A model generated the notes under the pieces. It made no database searches, was not told where the DNA came from, and saw nothing but the letters and a program-made list of their open reading frames with translations. Shown here piece by piece: positions 1 to 7,484 of a DNA stretch of 64,000 nt; within the stretch, counting starts at the first letter, position 1; every line of letters starts with the position of its first letter. The position numbers and the translations under genes are program-made. Source of the DNA: Clostridium hydrogenum (lineage in GTDB: Bacteria > Bacillota > Clostridia > Clostridiales > Clostridiaceae); the NCBI RefSeq assembly GCF_021432385.1, contig NZ_JAEACT010000002.1, positions 2,251,501-2,315,500 on the forward strand, in the 5' to 3' direction.

Positions 1-13
1 AAAGCAGCCCTTC

Positions 14-454
14 TTATTGTCCCATTCCCCAGAATAAACCGGCAAACACAGCAAAACCTCCAATTAAAAGAGCTGCTATAATTACAGTCAATACTGAATC
101 CATAGCCTCTGATCTTGCGTCCTGTTTTTTGCTGGCCATAAGCATTTTAATTCCTATAACAACTACTGCTATACCCACAAGCGCTCCTCCAAAAGCTGCT
201 GCTATACCTTTATTAGCTTTAAATATTGAACTTGCAACATCTGCTGGAGTTTGTGTAGTTATTTGAGTTGATGTTGCTGTTGATCCACCTGTACTATCTG
301 AAGCATTAGAACCTCCTGTAAAGGTTGCATCTTTAGCAAAAGCACACATAGGGTTTGTCATAATAAATGCTGTTGCTGAAGCTAACGCTACATTTGCCTT
401 TAACCATGCTTTTTTTGTTTTTCCCTGAATTTGTTTTAACTTTCCATTAATCAT
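14..454 (-). CDS. VirB2/TrbC-like small membrane protein (putative T4SS pilin)
   Basis: The protein is about 146 residues. It has a basic N-terminus, a hydrophobic signal-like stretch ending near MCAFAKD, a Ser/Thr-rich spacer and then two membrane segments (GGALVGIAVVVIGIKML and SVLTVIIAALLIGGFAVFAG) joined by a short polar turn. A long cleaved leader followed by two close membrane helices is the layout of VirB2/TrbC pilins in conjugative type IV secretion. A GTG lies three codons upstream, but the ATG used here sits about 8 nt after a GGAAAGG ribosome site. The gene is followed out of the window on the minus strand, so the rest of the cluster is unseen. The family call is by topology and weak similarity only; another small two-helix membrane protein is possible. 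Confidence 0.55.
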   Translation of the reverse strand: MINGKLKQIQGKTKKAWLKANVALASATAFIMTNPMCAFAKDATFTGGSNASDSTGGSTATSTQITTQTPADVASSIFKANKGIAAAFGGALVGIAVVVIGIKMLMASKKQDARSEAMDSVLTVIIAALLIGGFAVFAGLFWGMGQ

Positions 455-472
455 ATAATTCACCTTTCCTTT

Positions 473-769
473 CTATTTCACTACATTAGTAAGCGTCTTT
501 AAAAGCCCAGTAAATACTGGCATAAAATAGTAAAACATCAGTGCTAGGGTTATAACACCAAAATCTGCTGCTGCCATTTTTTTTATGGTTTTGCTGTGTA
601 ATATTGCTCCACCTATAAGAAAAATAAAAGCAGCTGCATATCCAAGAAGTGCTATTGGATATACAATGGGAGTTAAAAAATTGTAAAGCATCATAACCAC
701 TGTAACCAGCTTACTGCTAGCCATTTCTGGAGATACAGGTTGTACATTCACAAGATCACCAGCTTTCAT
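473..769 (-). CDS. small membrane protein, upstream partner of the VirB2-like gene
   Basis: The product is 98 residues with two or three hydrophobic helices (about residues 22-50, 45-58 and 68-92) and no cleavable signal. It ends 18 nt before the VirB2-like start on the same strand, so the two are probably co-transcribed. Small membrane subunits in tandem are common in Gram-positive type IV secretion clusters, but I do not recognise a specific family. The start is odd: there is no ribosome-binding sequence ahead of the ATG, and a palindromic repeat begins only about 13 nt upstream. Its native leader may have been displaced by that repeat. The function is unknown. Confidence 0.5.
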   Translation of the reverse strand: MKAGDLVNVQPVSPEMASSKLVTVVMMLYNFLTPIVYPIALLGYAAAFIFLIGGAILHSKTIKKMAAADFGVITLALMFYYFMPVFTGLLKTLTNVVK

Positions 770-781
770 ATTTTTATTTAT

Positions 782-1179
782 GAGGCTGTCACACTAAGAT
801 TATTTAACATGTAACTTAAAATTATTGCGAATCAACTTAATCAATTCACAATTCACAGTTCACAATGCACAATGAAGGATAATTTGCCTTCCTTTCGTCA
901 GGCAAATCTTAAATTTAAATATTATAAGCTTCGCTTAGCACCATAAATGGTGCTATTGCGCAAGCAATAAAAAAATTAAGTTTAAGATTTTCTGTAGCAA
1001 AGATTATTAATATACAAAGTTTTATTGCACTGCTATTGAAATTAATTCTACTAAGTTAAAGAACCTACATTGGCTTACGCCCAAACCCCTAGTATGTGTA
1101 TCCTTCATTGTGAATTGTGAATTGATTTAATTCGTAATATTTAAGATTTGTGTATAAAATAACTTTATGTGACAGCCCC
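782..1179. repeat. composite palindromic repeat with GGGGCTGTCACA-type ends
   Basis: The right end reads, on the minus strand, GGGGCTGTCACATAAAG; the left end is GAGGCTGTCACACTAAG. The arms of about 55 bp are imperfect inverted repeats (CTAAGATTATTTAAC and the complement of ATTTAAGATTTGTGTAT). A heptamer-flanked element (842-1124) sits inside. Similar outer arms occur at 12494-12949 and 39922-40249. The end sequence resembles IS-type terminal repeats, but there is no transposase. It fills the whole gap between the two flanking genes. Confidence 0.7.
842..1124 (-). repeat. heptamer-flanked palindromic element, copy 1 (long core)
   Basis: The left arm is five tandem heptamers: CAATTCA, CAATTCA, CAGTTCA, CAATGCA, CAATGAA, then GG. 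The right arm is the inverted TTCATTG, TGAATTG, TGAATTG. The core is in reverse orientation relative to most copies. It has an extra segment of about 115 bp containing GGCTTACGCCCAAACC that is shared only with copy 2 at 5150-5441. Confidence 0.85.
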
Positions 1180-1186
1180 TTATTTG

Positions 1187-1822
1187 TCATACTTTACTTT
1201 CTTCATAAGTTTTTCTTTCGTAAGTTTTTACAGTATGAACTCCAATACTATTTGGTAAATCAAAAGGTCTTGCACCAAAGGATTTATCAAATTCCAACCT
1301 TTGCTTTTCCATATTAAATTTATAATAATTCAAATTGGCAGCTACTATTCCAGTATCCGACATCTTACGGGTTCTCGACATTGATATAGAATTTTGTTTT
1401 TGCAGCAGCATTAAATTACTCATTATATTTAAATCATCATTTTGTTTTCGCTTTTCAGCTTTAATCCTTTTTGAATCTTCCTTGTTTCTCTCTTTACTTT
1501 CAATATTTCTTCTCTTTTTTTCATCTTTATATCTAACATCACTTTTTATTATTTGTGTAATAGTTGCATTACTTAAATCAAGTTCTTTTGCAATCTCACA
1601 AGCCTTTTTCTTTTCAACGTAATATAATTTTTTAACTTTGTCATATTGTAATGCTTTTTGTTCATTTTTAATTTTTCTTCTTCTGCTTGCTTCTTCTAAA
1701 TACCTAGAATCCTTTTTTACATGCTTATATATGTTTTGTTTTGTACTTTCCATAATTTTAGCAATTTCTTGAATACTTTTTTTCTCGTTAAAGTACATTT
1801 CAACAATCCTTGTACTGTCCAT
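1187..1822 (-). CDS. DNA-binding protein with two tandem helix-turn-helix repeats
   Basis: The product is 211 residues from an ATG that follows a GGGGGG ribosome site by 8 nt; an in-frame start 12 codons earlier lacks one. Two similar units of about 45 residues lie in tandem: IQEIAKIMESTKQNIYKHV near residues 14-34 and ACEIAKELDLSNATITQII near 62-82. Each has a sigma-70 region 4-like helix-turn-helix followed by an RY...RRR basic stretch. A charged coiled-coil region (KERNKEDSKRIKAEKRKQ) and an unassigned C-terminus follow. It probably binds DNA with two sites. It is the gene nearest to the conjugation-like cluster and could belong to the same element, but that is inference. No precise family is recognised. 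Confidence 0.6.
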   Translation of the reverse strand: MDSTRIVEMYFNEKKSIQEIAKIMESTKQNIYKHVKKDSRYLEEASRRRKIKNEQKALQYDKVKKLYYVEKKKACEIAKELDLSNATITQIIKSDVRYKDEKKRRNIESKERNKEDSKRIKAEKRKQNDDLNIMSNLMLLQKQNSISMSRTRKMSDTGIVAANLNYYKFNMEKQRLEFDKSFGARPFDLPNSIGVHTVKTYERKTYEESKV

Positions 1823-2003
1823 AATAAAATCCCCCCAATTTTTATGGTTTACTAGCAAAATTTTTTATTTCCGCGCCTAATACATAATTTTCTTAAGCAC
1901 AAGCTTATTTTATAATATTTTTAATCGTTGCTTCTTACCATCTTTGTTGCATTTTTATGCTATTTTTGTTTCATTCTAACTAAGGCATATTAAATAAAAT
2001 TGC

Positions 2004-2036
2004 ACAAAAAAATAAGGGCGGATAATCTCCACCCCA
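2004..2036 (-). terminator. Rho-independent terminator after the 2057-2476 gene
   Basis: On the minus strand GGGGTGGA-GATTA-TCCGCCCT forms an 8 bp stem with one wobble pair and is followed by TATTTTTTT. It lies about 20 nt past the stop of the hypothetical gene at 2057. Confidence 0.8.
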
Positions 2037-2056
2037 TAAAAATTTAATGAACTTGT

Positions 2057-2476
2057 TTAAAAATAATCATTTAGATGATTTTCTTCACTGTGTTCAAGCT
2101 CTACCATCAAATAATTAAAAGCTTCTTTAATTGTTGAAAAAGTTTTATCAGCACATTTAAGCCAAACTACATTTCCATCTTTTACAATCAATCCAGTATA
2201 CATTTTATACTCTTTATATACTACGATATAATTTTTACTTTGAATCCATATAACTTCTTTATCAGCAAAAGCCTTCATACAAGATTCAATATTAATTTGT
2301 TTCTTCATTTCTTTATTAATTTCCTCATTAAGCTCATTTGACTTCAATAATACTTCATAATCGCTTAAAGCATGATTTTTAGTAAGTATATAAAGCTCTT
2401 CTCTAAATATTTCTTCATTACTCCATACAACTTTTTTCTCCTTCTCATTTTTTAATTTTTCATTTTCGTTACTCAT
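2057..2476 (-). CDS. hypothetical protein, lysine/glutamate-rich
   Basis: The protein is 139 residues counted from the ATG that follows an AAAGGTGG ribosome site. An in-frame start ten codons upstream has none. The N-terminal 30 residues are highly charged (NENEKLKNEKEKK); the rest alternates helices and strands, with IWIQSKNYIVVYKEYKMYTG near the middle. No signal peptide or membrane segment is visible. It has its own terminator and is flanked by unrelated small genes on the same strand. I do not recognise a family. The good ribosome site and the terminator argue that it is a real gene. Confidence 0.55.
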   Translation of the reverse strand: MSNENEKLKNEKEKKVVWSNEEIFREELYILTKNHALSDYEVLLKSNELNEEINKEMKKQINIESCMKAFADKEVIWIQSKNYIVVYKEYKMYTGLIVKDGNVVWLKCADKTFSTIKEAFNYLMVELEHSEENHLNDYF

Positions 2477-2688
2477 TTTTTTATCCACCTTTCTAATTTT
2501 TTGCATAAAAAAACTGCATATAAGATGTATAGATACACTTAAATACAGTTAGTTAGCCTAAATGGCCTATGCGATAAGTTACAAAGTAAAAACAAATTTC
2601 TTTACAATATTACTTATATGTTAATTTTCAAAAATCTCGTGAATAAATAAAATATTTTTAATAAGGCTAGATTTATCATAGGAGAGAT

Positions 2689-2726
2689 CTGCTGTATTAG
2701 CATAAGAAAATATGCTAATACAGCAG
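2689..2726 (-). terminator. perfect 15 bp hairpin after the Spo0E-like gene
   Basis: CTGCTGTATTAGCAT, an 8 nt loop, then ATGCTAATACAGCAG form a perfect stem 12 nt past the stop of the Spo0E-like gene. On the minus strand no U-run follows; on the plus strand CCCCTAATTTTTT follows. It may act as a terminator or as an RNA-end stabiliser. Confidence 0.5.
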
Positions 2727-2737
2727 CCCCTAATTTT

Positions 2738-2911
2738 TTACTTTTCCACTTTATCGTTAATTATTTTACTGTACTCGTTTAAAATTGAATCTAACATCTT
2801 GCTCGCAGCAATAACTTGTGGATCAAGTAAATTTTCTTTTTGCGCAATTAGTTCTGTCAAGTTTTCTCTTAAATTTTGTATTTCTACTTCTATATCATAA
2901 ATTTTCGACAT
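2738..2911 (-). CDS. Spo0E-family aspartyl-phosphate phosphatase
   Basis: This small protein (57 residues) matches the Spo0E-like pattern throughout. It has IEVEIQNLRENLTELIAQKENL in the first helix, then DPQVIAASKMLDSILNEY, where the family signature is SQ-x-LD. Spo0E proteins are two-helix hairpins that remove phosphate from Spo0A~P and so hold back sporulation. Here the usual Ser-Gln pair reads Ser-Lys. The start is the ATG 7 nt after AAAGGAGG; an in-frame start six codons upstream overlaps the ribosome site and is less likely. It is a stand-alone gene with a strong hairpin after its stop. Family assignment is confident; its actual target is inferred. Confidence 0.85.
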   Translation of the reverse strand: MSKIYDIEVEIQNLRENLTELIAQKENLLDPQVIAASKMLDSILNEYSKIINDKVEK

Positions 2912-3012
2912 TTTAAAACCTCCTTTCAAAAAATATTTTAAGAAAGAAGGCAGTCAAAACATATATAAAATTGTAATTTTTGTATTAATATTGTATTTTT
3001 TTAAATTTATTC

Positions 3013-3049
3013 ACAAAAAAAATAAAAGCACCAGTATTTCTACCAGTGC
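3013..3049 (-). terminator. terminator of the Ig-like secreted protein gene
   Basis: On the minus strand GCACTGGTA-GAAA-TACTGGTGC (9 bp stem, two wobble pairs) is followed by TTTTATTTTTTTT. It lies 12 nt beyond the stop codon at 3061. Confidence 0.85.
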
Positions 3050-3060
3050 CATATTAATAA

Positions 3061-4218
3061 TTATTTTGTGTAATCATCAACCTCAAAAGATGATATTTTA
3101 TCAAATACAACATAATCAGTTTTTATTATATCTGGACTTGATGTTTGAGTTATATCAAATTCATAGAAGGGGTCTCCACTTCCTGCTGACCTTAATCTAT
3201 ACCACGATATAAACTTATTTACTGTATCCATAGTCACATTGTATTGTTTAACTTGTCCGTTAGTCATAGTTATGTTTAATACAGATTTATCAGAATTATT
3301 TGTTGGCGTCGGTGTTGGTGTAGATGAATCTGTTACTGTAACTGTACAAGATGCACTCAAATTACTTCCATCTGTAGTTGTTGCTGTTATTGTGGCTGTT
3401 CCTGCTTTTACTGCTGTTACTTTTCCTGTTGAATCTACAGTTGCTATACTTGGGTCACTTGATGTCCATGTTACATTTTTATTTGTTGAGCTGTCTGACG
3501 TTACCGTTGATGTTATAGTGTCTGTTTGTCCAACAGTTAAAGAATCCGCAGTTTTATTTAATGTTATTCCTGTTGCTGATGGATTAATTAAATAGCCTGT
3601 TGAATCTATATCTACTGCATCAAAGCCGATAGCTCGTCCATCCTTTGCTATATCTTTTATTTCAACCACATGAGTTCCAAAGGAATTAAATGTATACTCA
3701 TATACTAATACTTGACATATACCAGTAGAATTATATGTATTAATCTTATCAACACTATTGCCATCTGCAAGCACTTCATTTTGATAGTCATTTATCCTGT
3801 TATTATAAACTGAAGCTATAATTCTAAATTTTGAGCCATAAAACTTAAACTTGAAACTATCACCAATAGTATTTGAATAGAATTGACCTCCATTATAATA
3901 TCCAGCCAAGATCTCATTTGCCCAATTACCTATTTTTAGTATTTTGATATTACTATCATCATATCTCTTCCAACCTATTTCAGGATTCTTAAGCACCTCC
4001 CCAACTTTAGCACTATTATCAGCAGTACCATTCAAATTACTAGTTCCAACAACACCACCGTCATCTGTAGTTGTACCATCAAGCAATTTAACATTCCTAA
4101 TCTGCTTAACAATCCTATTTAATTTTGTATTTTGATTAGTTGCAGCAAATGCCTGTGAAAAGCATCCTAAAACAACAACTAAAAATACAACTAAAGTAAC
4201 TTTAAATCTTTTCTTCAT
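3061..4218 (-). CDS. secreted protein with a Big_2 bacterial Ig-like domain
   Basis: The product is 385 residues with a clear signal peptide (MKKRFKVTLVVFLVVVLGCFSQAFAA). Residues of about 75-210 form a domain starting near IGWKRYDDSNIKI with many aromatic residues, reminiscent of a carbohydrate-binding-like fold often seen in clostridial surface and phage tail proteins. Residues of about 215-300 are a Big_2 Ig-like domain (ITLNKTADSLTVGQTDTI, VTWTSSDPSIATVDSTGKV, GTATITATT). A short STPTPTPTNN linker leads to a C-terminal domain of about 75 residues. No sortase motif, membrane anchor or catalytic motif is visible. It is probably an exported or wall-associated binding protein; the ligand is unknown. 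The gene is monocistronic with its own terminator. Confidence 0.75.
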   Translation of the reverse strand: MKKRFKVTLVVFLVVVLGCFSQAFAATNQNTKLNRIVKQIRNVKLLDGTTTDDGGVVGTSNLNGTADNSAKVGEVLKNPEIGWKRYDDSNIKILKIGNWANEILAGYYNGGQFYSNTIGDSFKFKFYGSKFRIIASVYNNRINDYQNEVLADGNSVDKINTYNSTGICQVLVYEYTFNSFGTHVVEIKDIAKDGRAIGFDAVDIDSTGYLINPSATGITLNKTADSLTVGQTDTITSTVTSDSSTNKNVTWTSSDPSIATVDSTGKVTAVKAGTATITATTTDGSNLSASCTVTVTDSSTPTPTPTNNSDKSVLNITMTNGQVKQYNVTMDTVNKFISWYRLRSAGSGDPFYEFDITQTSSPDIIKTDYVVFDKISSFEVDDYTK

Positions 4219-4313
4219 TGTGTTTCCCCCTTAAACTATGTATTAATTTGGATTAATATCTATATTATTATCGTAATGTAATAATATTTATTTAGATAAA
4301 ATTTATTCATATT

Positions 4314-4339
4314 AAAAAGCACTGGAATTAACCAATGCT
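4314..4339 (-). terminator. terminator-like hairpin
   Basis: On the minus strand AGCATTGG-TTAATT-CCAGTGCT is followed by TTTTTAATA. It lies in a gene-poor gap upstream of the Ig-like protein gene, and no gene that clearly needs it is visible. Confidence 0.5.
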
Positions 4340-4406
4340 CTTTACAGCTTCTATATTCCGCATTTTCTCCTCAATACTGCTATCTCTTCCCCTTTTAAAG
4401 CATAGG

Positions 4407-4451
4407 CAAAAATAAAAACACCGTAAAATCTATTTTTTAATAATACGGTGT
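4407..4451 (-). terminator. terminator after the short ORF at 4471
   Basis: ACACCGTA and TACGGTGT pair across an 18 nt loop, followed on the minus strand by TTTTTATTTTTG. It is positioned 20 nt past the stop of the short ORF at 4471-4653. Confidence 0.6.
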
Positions 4452-4470
4452 CCTTTTCACAAAATCCTTA

Positions 4471-4653
4471 TTAAATTTCAGCTAAATGCCTAATTAAAGA
4501 GAAAAAATAAACTTGACTTACAGTTGCATGAGTAACTTCAGAACTCACAGGCTTGTCTTTTTCTCTTTTCAAATATATTGGATAGACTTTTTCAAATATC
4601 TTAAAAGTTAGTTTTCTCTCCATTGATAAATTACTGGATGGTTTATTATTCAC
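4471..4653 (-). CDS. short hypothetical ORF, possibly a gene remnant
   Basis: The ORF is 60 codons from a GTG start with no convincing ribosome site; an internal ATG at codon 11 also lacks one. The peptide (SMERKLTFKIFEKVYPIYLK near the start) has no signal, membrane segment or recognised motif. A terminator follows directly, which suggests that something is or was expressed here. It could be the tail end of a lost gene. Low certainty. Confidence 0.25.
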   Translation of the reverse strand: MNNKPSSNLSMERKLTFKIFEKVYPIYLKREKDKPVSSEVTHATVSQVYFFSLIRHLAEI

Positions 4654-4920
4654 TGGTTAATTGAAAGATGAAATGCTACTTTGTAAAACAAAAACACACC
4701 TAAATCTTTGAGCGAATACTAGACTAGTGGCACTGATTGTTTAAAGCTTACTTTCTAATAAGAGCTGTTTTAACATGGGGTAATTTAGACTTAAATAAAA
4801 AAAGAAATAACACTGCATAATATAATAAAAAAAGTTAAATTTTTTGATGTGAAATAAAAAAATGTGGGAACAATAAAAAATAACGAGGTCGCAAACTTGC
4901 AATCCCGCTATCTTTCTTAA

Positions 4921-4995
4921 TGGTAGCCCCAACGGGAATCGAACCCGTGATTCCGCCTTGAGAGGGCGATGTCTTAGCCGCTTGACCATAGGGCC
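4921..4995 (-). tRNA. tRNA-Glu (anticodon CTC)
   Basis: The minus strand folds into a full cloverleaf. The acceptor GGCCCTA pairs with TGGGGCT (G1-U72 and one G-U). The D arm is GTC...GAC, the anticodon stem TCGCC/GGCGG encloses loop CTCTCAA (anticodon CTC), and the T arm is ACGGG-TTCGAAT-CCCGT. The 3' CCA is encoded. Anticodon CTC reads GAG. It stands alone, not in a tRNA cluster. Confidence 0.95.
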
Positions 4996-5149
4996 ATATA
5001 TTGTGCTCACGAAGAGTACGCATTTAATTATATATATTTTATACTATCTTTGCAATATACTTTTTTGCTAAAATATGCTTTCTTTACTTATAAACTTTAA
5101 CTTATCTTAATATTTCGCCATAATACTAGTTAATACTATAAAATTAAAT

Positions 5150-5441
5150 CAATTCACGATGCACAATTCACAATGAAGGATACACATACTATTGGTTTGG
5201 GCGTAAGCCCATGTAGATTCTTTAACTTAGTAGAATTACTTTCAATAGCAGTGTAATAAAACTTTGTATATTAATGATCTTTGCTACAGAAAATCTTAAA
5301 ACTTATTTTTTGATTGCTTACGCAATCGCGGCATTAATGTTGTTCAGCGGAGCTGAACAACATATAAGTTTAAGATTTACCTGACGTAAGGAAAGGTAAA
5401 TCATCCTTAACTGTACCCTGTCATCTGTACTCTGTACTCTG
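5150..5441 (+). repeat. heptamer-flanked palindromic element, copy 2 (long core, hybrid arms)
   Basis: The left arm is of the CAATTCA flavour (CAATTCA, CGATGCA, CAATTCA, CAATGAA). The right arm is of the other flavour, written inverted: TTAACTG, TACCCTG, TCATCTG, TACTCTG, TACTCTG. The core includes the extra segment with GGGCGTAAGCC shared with copy 1. It fills the gap between the tRNA and the next gene, ending 10 nt from that gene's stop codon. Confidence 0.85.
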
Positions 5442-5451
5442 ACCTTAAGTA

Positions 5452-5850
5452 TTATAGCTTTAAATCGTCCAATACTTCATCCACATCTACAGCTGTTTCC
5501 TTATCGTAGAAAACACATATAGCTTCAGCATAATCATAATCCTCTTTATCAACATTATAAACTATAAACTGCGCATCAATTTCAAGCTCATCCCTGCATT
5601 CTTCTACAATTTCGCCTATGTTGTCAGCCGCAATGTCATCAAGATATGGAAGGAAAAACTCATCATACCAAACATCACCTTCATTTTCATCATCGCATTC
5701 ATCATCTGAAAAAGCTTTTGCTGCATTTATTTCGTCATCATCAAAATCATAAAAAAATCTTAAGACAACAATTTCTGATTTGTACTTTATTTCTTCAAGA
5801 TCCTCTACATCCTTACTCTTTATAAATTCTAGAATTTTATCCTTATCCAT
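5452..5850 (-). CDS. acidic hypothetical protein
   Basis: The protein is 132 residues and very rich in Asp and Glu (FYDFDDDEINAAKAF, DDECDDENEGDVWYDEF), soluble, with no signal or membrane segment. A good GAGGTGATT ribosome site precedes the ATG. It resembles small acidic clostridial proteins of unknown role, but I cannot name a family. The stop codon is 10 nt from a heptamer-flanked repeat, so it may lack a normal terminator or use the repeat hairpin instead. Confidence 0.6.
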   Translation of the reverse strand: MDKDKILEFIKSKDVEDLEEIKYKSEIVVLRFFYDFDDDEINAAKAFSDDECDDENEGDVWYDEFFLPYLDDIAADNIGEIVEECRDELEIDAQFIVYNVDKEDYDYAEAICVFYDKETAVDVDEVLDDLKL

Positions 5851-6098
5851 ACAATCACCTCAAAAAAATTTTTATAAATATTTATAAGCTTTTTTGGTTA
5901 AATTTAATATAAACACTTATTCCAAATTTATAATATCATATAATATGCTAATAAAAAATATTTATTCAAAAAATAGCATGTATTATTATTAGTTTTTAAA
6001 TTTTCAAAAAATTTTGCATATATATTTAACACTTTATATTTTCTGGATTTATTATATAATCAAAGGGATAAGGTAATTTTTTTATTGGAGGTAAATCG

Positions 6099-6998
6099 AT
6101 GAACGTAAATGTAATAGGCGTACCATTATACTACGGTTCTGATAAAAAAGGCGTAGATTTAGGACCGAACAAAATAAGAGATAATAATTTGATGGATATT
6201 TTAAATAAATATAATCATAATTCATATGACCTTGGTAATATCTTTGTACCACCAATATCAGATGAAGATAAATTTTTATTTCACAATAAAATGAAATTTT
6301 TAGATCCAATTGTTAATGTAAATACTAATTTAGCTGAAGAAGTTTACAATTCTTTAAACTCTGGCAATTTTCCATTTGTAATTGGAGGAGATCATTCTCT
6401 TGGACTTGGAAGCATTTCTGGAGCTAGCAAATTTTATAATAACTTAGCTGTAATATGGGTTGATGCTCATGGTGATATAAATACAGATAAAACAACAAAC
6501 TCAGGTAATGTACATGGAATGCCTTTAGCCGGAGCTATGGGAATAGGCTCACCTGATCTTGTAAATATATATTATAGCGGCATTAAAGTAAAGCCTGAAA
6601 ATGTATTTATTGTAGGTGCTAGAGATTTAGATGAAGGAGAATTAAAATTAATATCTAACAAAAATTTAAATGTATATTCTACAAGTGACATTAAGAAAAA
6701 TGGAATTGCAAATATAATGAAAAGTATAAATGAAAAACTAATTGAAAATGACATTAAAGCAGTTCATTTAAGCTTTGATATAGATTGTATAGACAAATCC
6801 TTAGTACCAGGTACTGGAACTCCTGTATCTAATGGCATGAGTATAGAAGAAGGAGAATACCTTATTGAGTATCTTATGAAAAGTAAATTAGTTAAATCAA
6901 TGGATTTGGTTGAGTTTAATCCATTACTTGATAAGGATGATGAAACTTTACATGTAGTAATGAATTTAATAGATTGTATTTTTAAAAATATGAAATAA
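6099..6998 (+). CDS. rocF: arginase
   Basis: It hydrolyses L-arginine to ornithine and urea in the cytoplasm. At 299 residues it has the usual family length and all the binuclear manganese motifs: GGDHSLGLGSISG (near residue 99), WVDAHGDINT (near 122), SGNVHGMPLAGAMG (near 138) and SFDIDCIDKSLVPGTGTPV (near 226), then VEFNPLLD. The SGN-x-H segment fits arginase better than agmatinase. A TTGGAGG site precedes the ATG, and TATAAT at about 6055-6060 could be its -10 box. No other arginine-catabolism gene is adjacent. A long palindromic repeat begins 14 nt after the stop and may serve as its transcript end. Confidence 0.9.
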   Translation: MNVNVIGVPLYYGSDKKGVDLGPNKIRDNNLMDILNKYNHNSYDLGNIFVPPISDEDKFLFHNKMKFLDPIVNVNTNLAEEVYNSLNSGNFPFVIGGDHSLGLGSISGASKFYNNLAVIWVDAHGDINTDKTTNSGNVHGMPLAGAMGIGSPDLVNIYYSGIKVKPENVFIVGARDLDEGELKLISNKNLNVYSTSDIKKNGIANIMKSINEKLIENDIKAVHLSFDIDCIDKSLVPGTGTPVSNGMSIEEGEYLIEYLMKSKLVKSMDLVEFNPLLDKDDETLHVVMNLIDCIFKNMK

Positions 6999-7011
6999 AT
7001 ATTGCTAAACA

Positions 7012-7303
7012 AGGTGTAGTGCAAAATCAAATAACAAGGTACAGGTGCATTAAAAATAATGTGGTATACGAGCATCTCGAAATCTTAAATAAAATTAATA
7101 AAACTAAGCGGCAAATTTTTTAAGGCTTAAGATCTTTAGATAACTCGCAAAAAGACGCTCAGACAATCTAAATCTCTAAAGCCTTAAAAAATTTTCCACT
7201 AAGTTTTATACAATTTTATTTAAAATATTTCTTCGATACTCGTATACCACATCATTTTTTTAATACACCTGTACCTTGTTATTTTGATAGTTTCACTGCA
7301 TCT
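7012..7303. repeat. long palindromic repeat, family 2, copy 1
   Basis: An imperfect palindrome of about 290 bp. The outer arms are AACAAGGTACAGGTGCATTA and its inverse TAATACACCTGTACCTTGTT; inside are ATGTGGTATACGAG and CTCGTATACCACAT, then AAATAAAATTAATAAAACTTAG-type arms. A shorter copy lies at 55295-55515. Both copies begin within 15 nt of the stop codon of a plus-strand gene. No coding capacity is seen. Confidence 0.8.
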
Positions 7304-7319
7304 TTGTTTCTGTGCAATA

Positions 7320-7478
7320 TTTAAAACATAGCCAAAATTCCGTAGGCACACTAATATTTTTTCAGTAATTCCTTTTTTCAAAATAGATCACTAGAAAATA
7401 GTTATAAGTAGTCCAAAATCTTACTGGACTTACATCCATGTGTTCTTTCCTTAAACCACTGTAATTTCAAATAATTCG
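7320..7478. repeat. degenerate repeat module (CCGTAGGCACACTAATATT type)
   Basis: It contains CAAAATTCCGTAGGCACAC at one end and CTTAAACCACTGTAATT at the other. The same two blocks, with a variable interior, recur at 55618-55748 and (inverted) at 59493-59640. A fragment is seen at 12730-12775. It is AT-rich with no gene. Confidence 0.5.
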
Positions 7479-7484
7479 TTATCG

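Noticed and set aside
842..1124. Regularly repeated heptamers could suggest a CRISPR-like array
   Set aside because: The units are 7 nt, tandem without spacers, and arranged as inverted arms; there are no cas genes.
1335..1622. 95-codon hydrophobic plus-strand ORF
   Set aside because: It is the antisense shadow of the Lys-rich HTH protein gene.
3239..3595. 118-codon ORF on the plus strand rich in Val
   Set aside because: It is antisense to the Big_2 domain; codon pattern and ribosome site support the minus-strand gene.
4347..4400. 11-codon peptide (MRNIEAVKSIG) after GAGGAG, resembling a leader peptide
   Set aside because: The spacing to the ATG is too short and no downstream gene would use it; it overlaps a terminator-like hairpin.
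4741..5023. Two overlapping ORFs on the minus strand containing RHRPLKAESRVRFPLG-like peptides
   Set aside because: They read through the tRNA-Glu gene and AT-rich flank; this is a well-known artefact of tRNA sequence.
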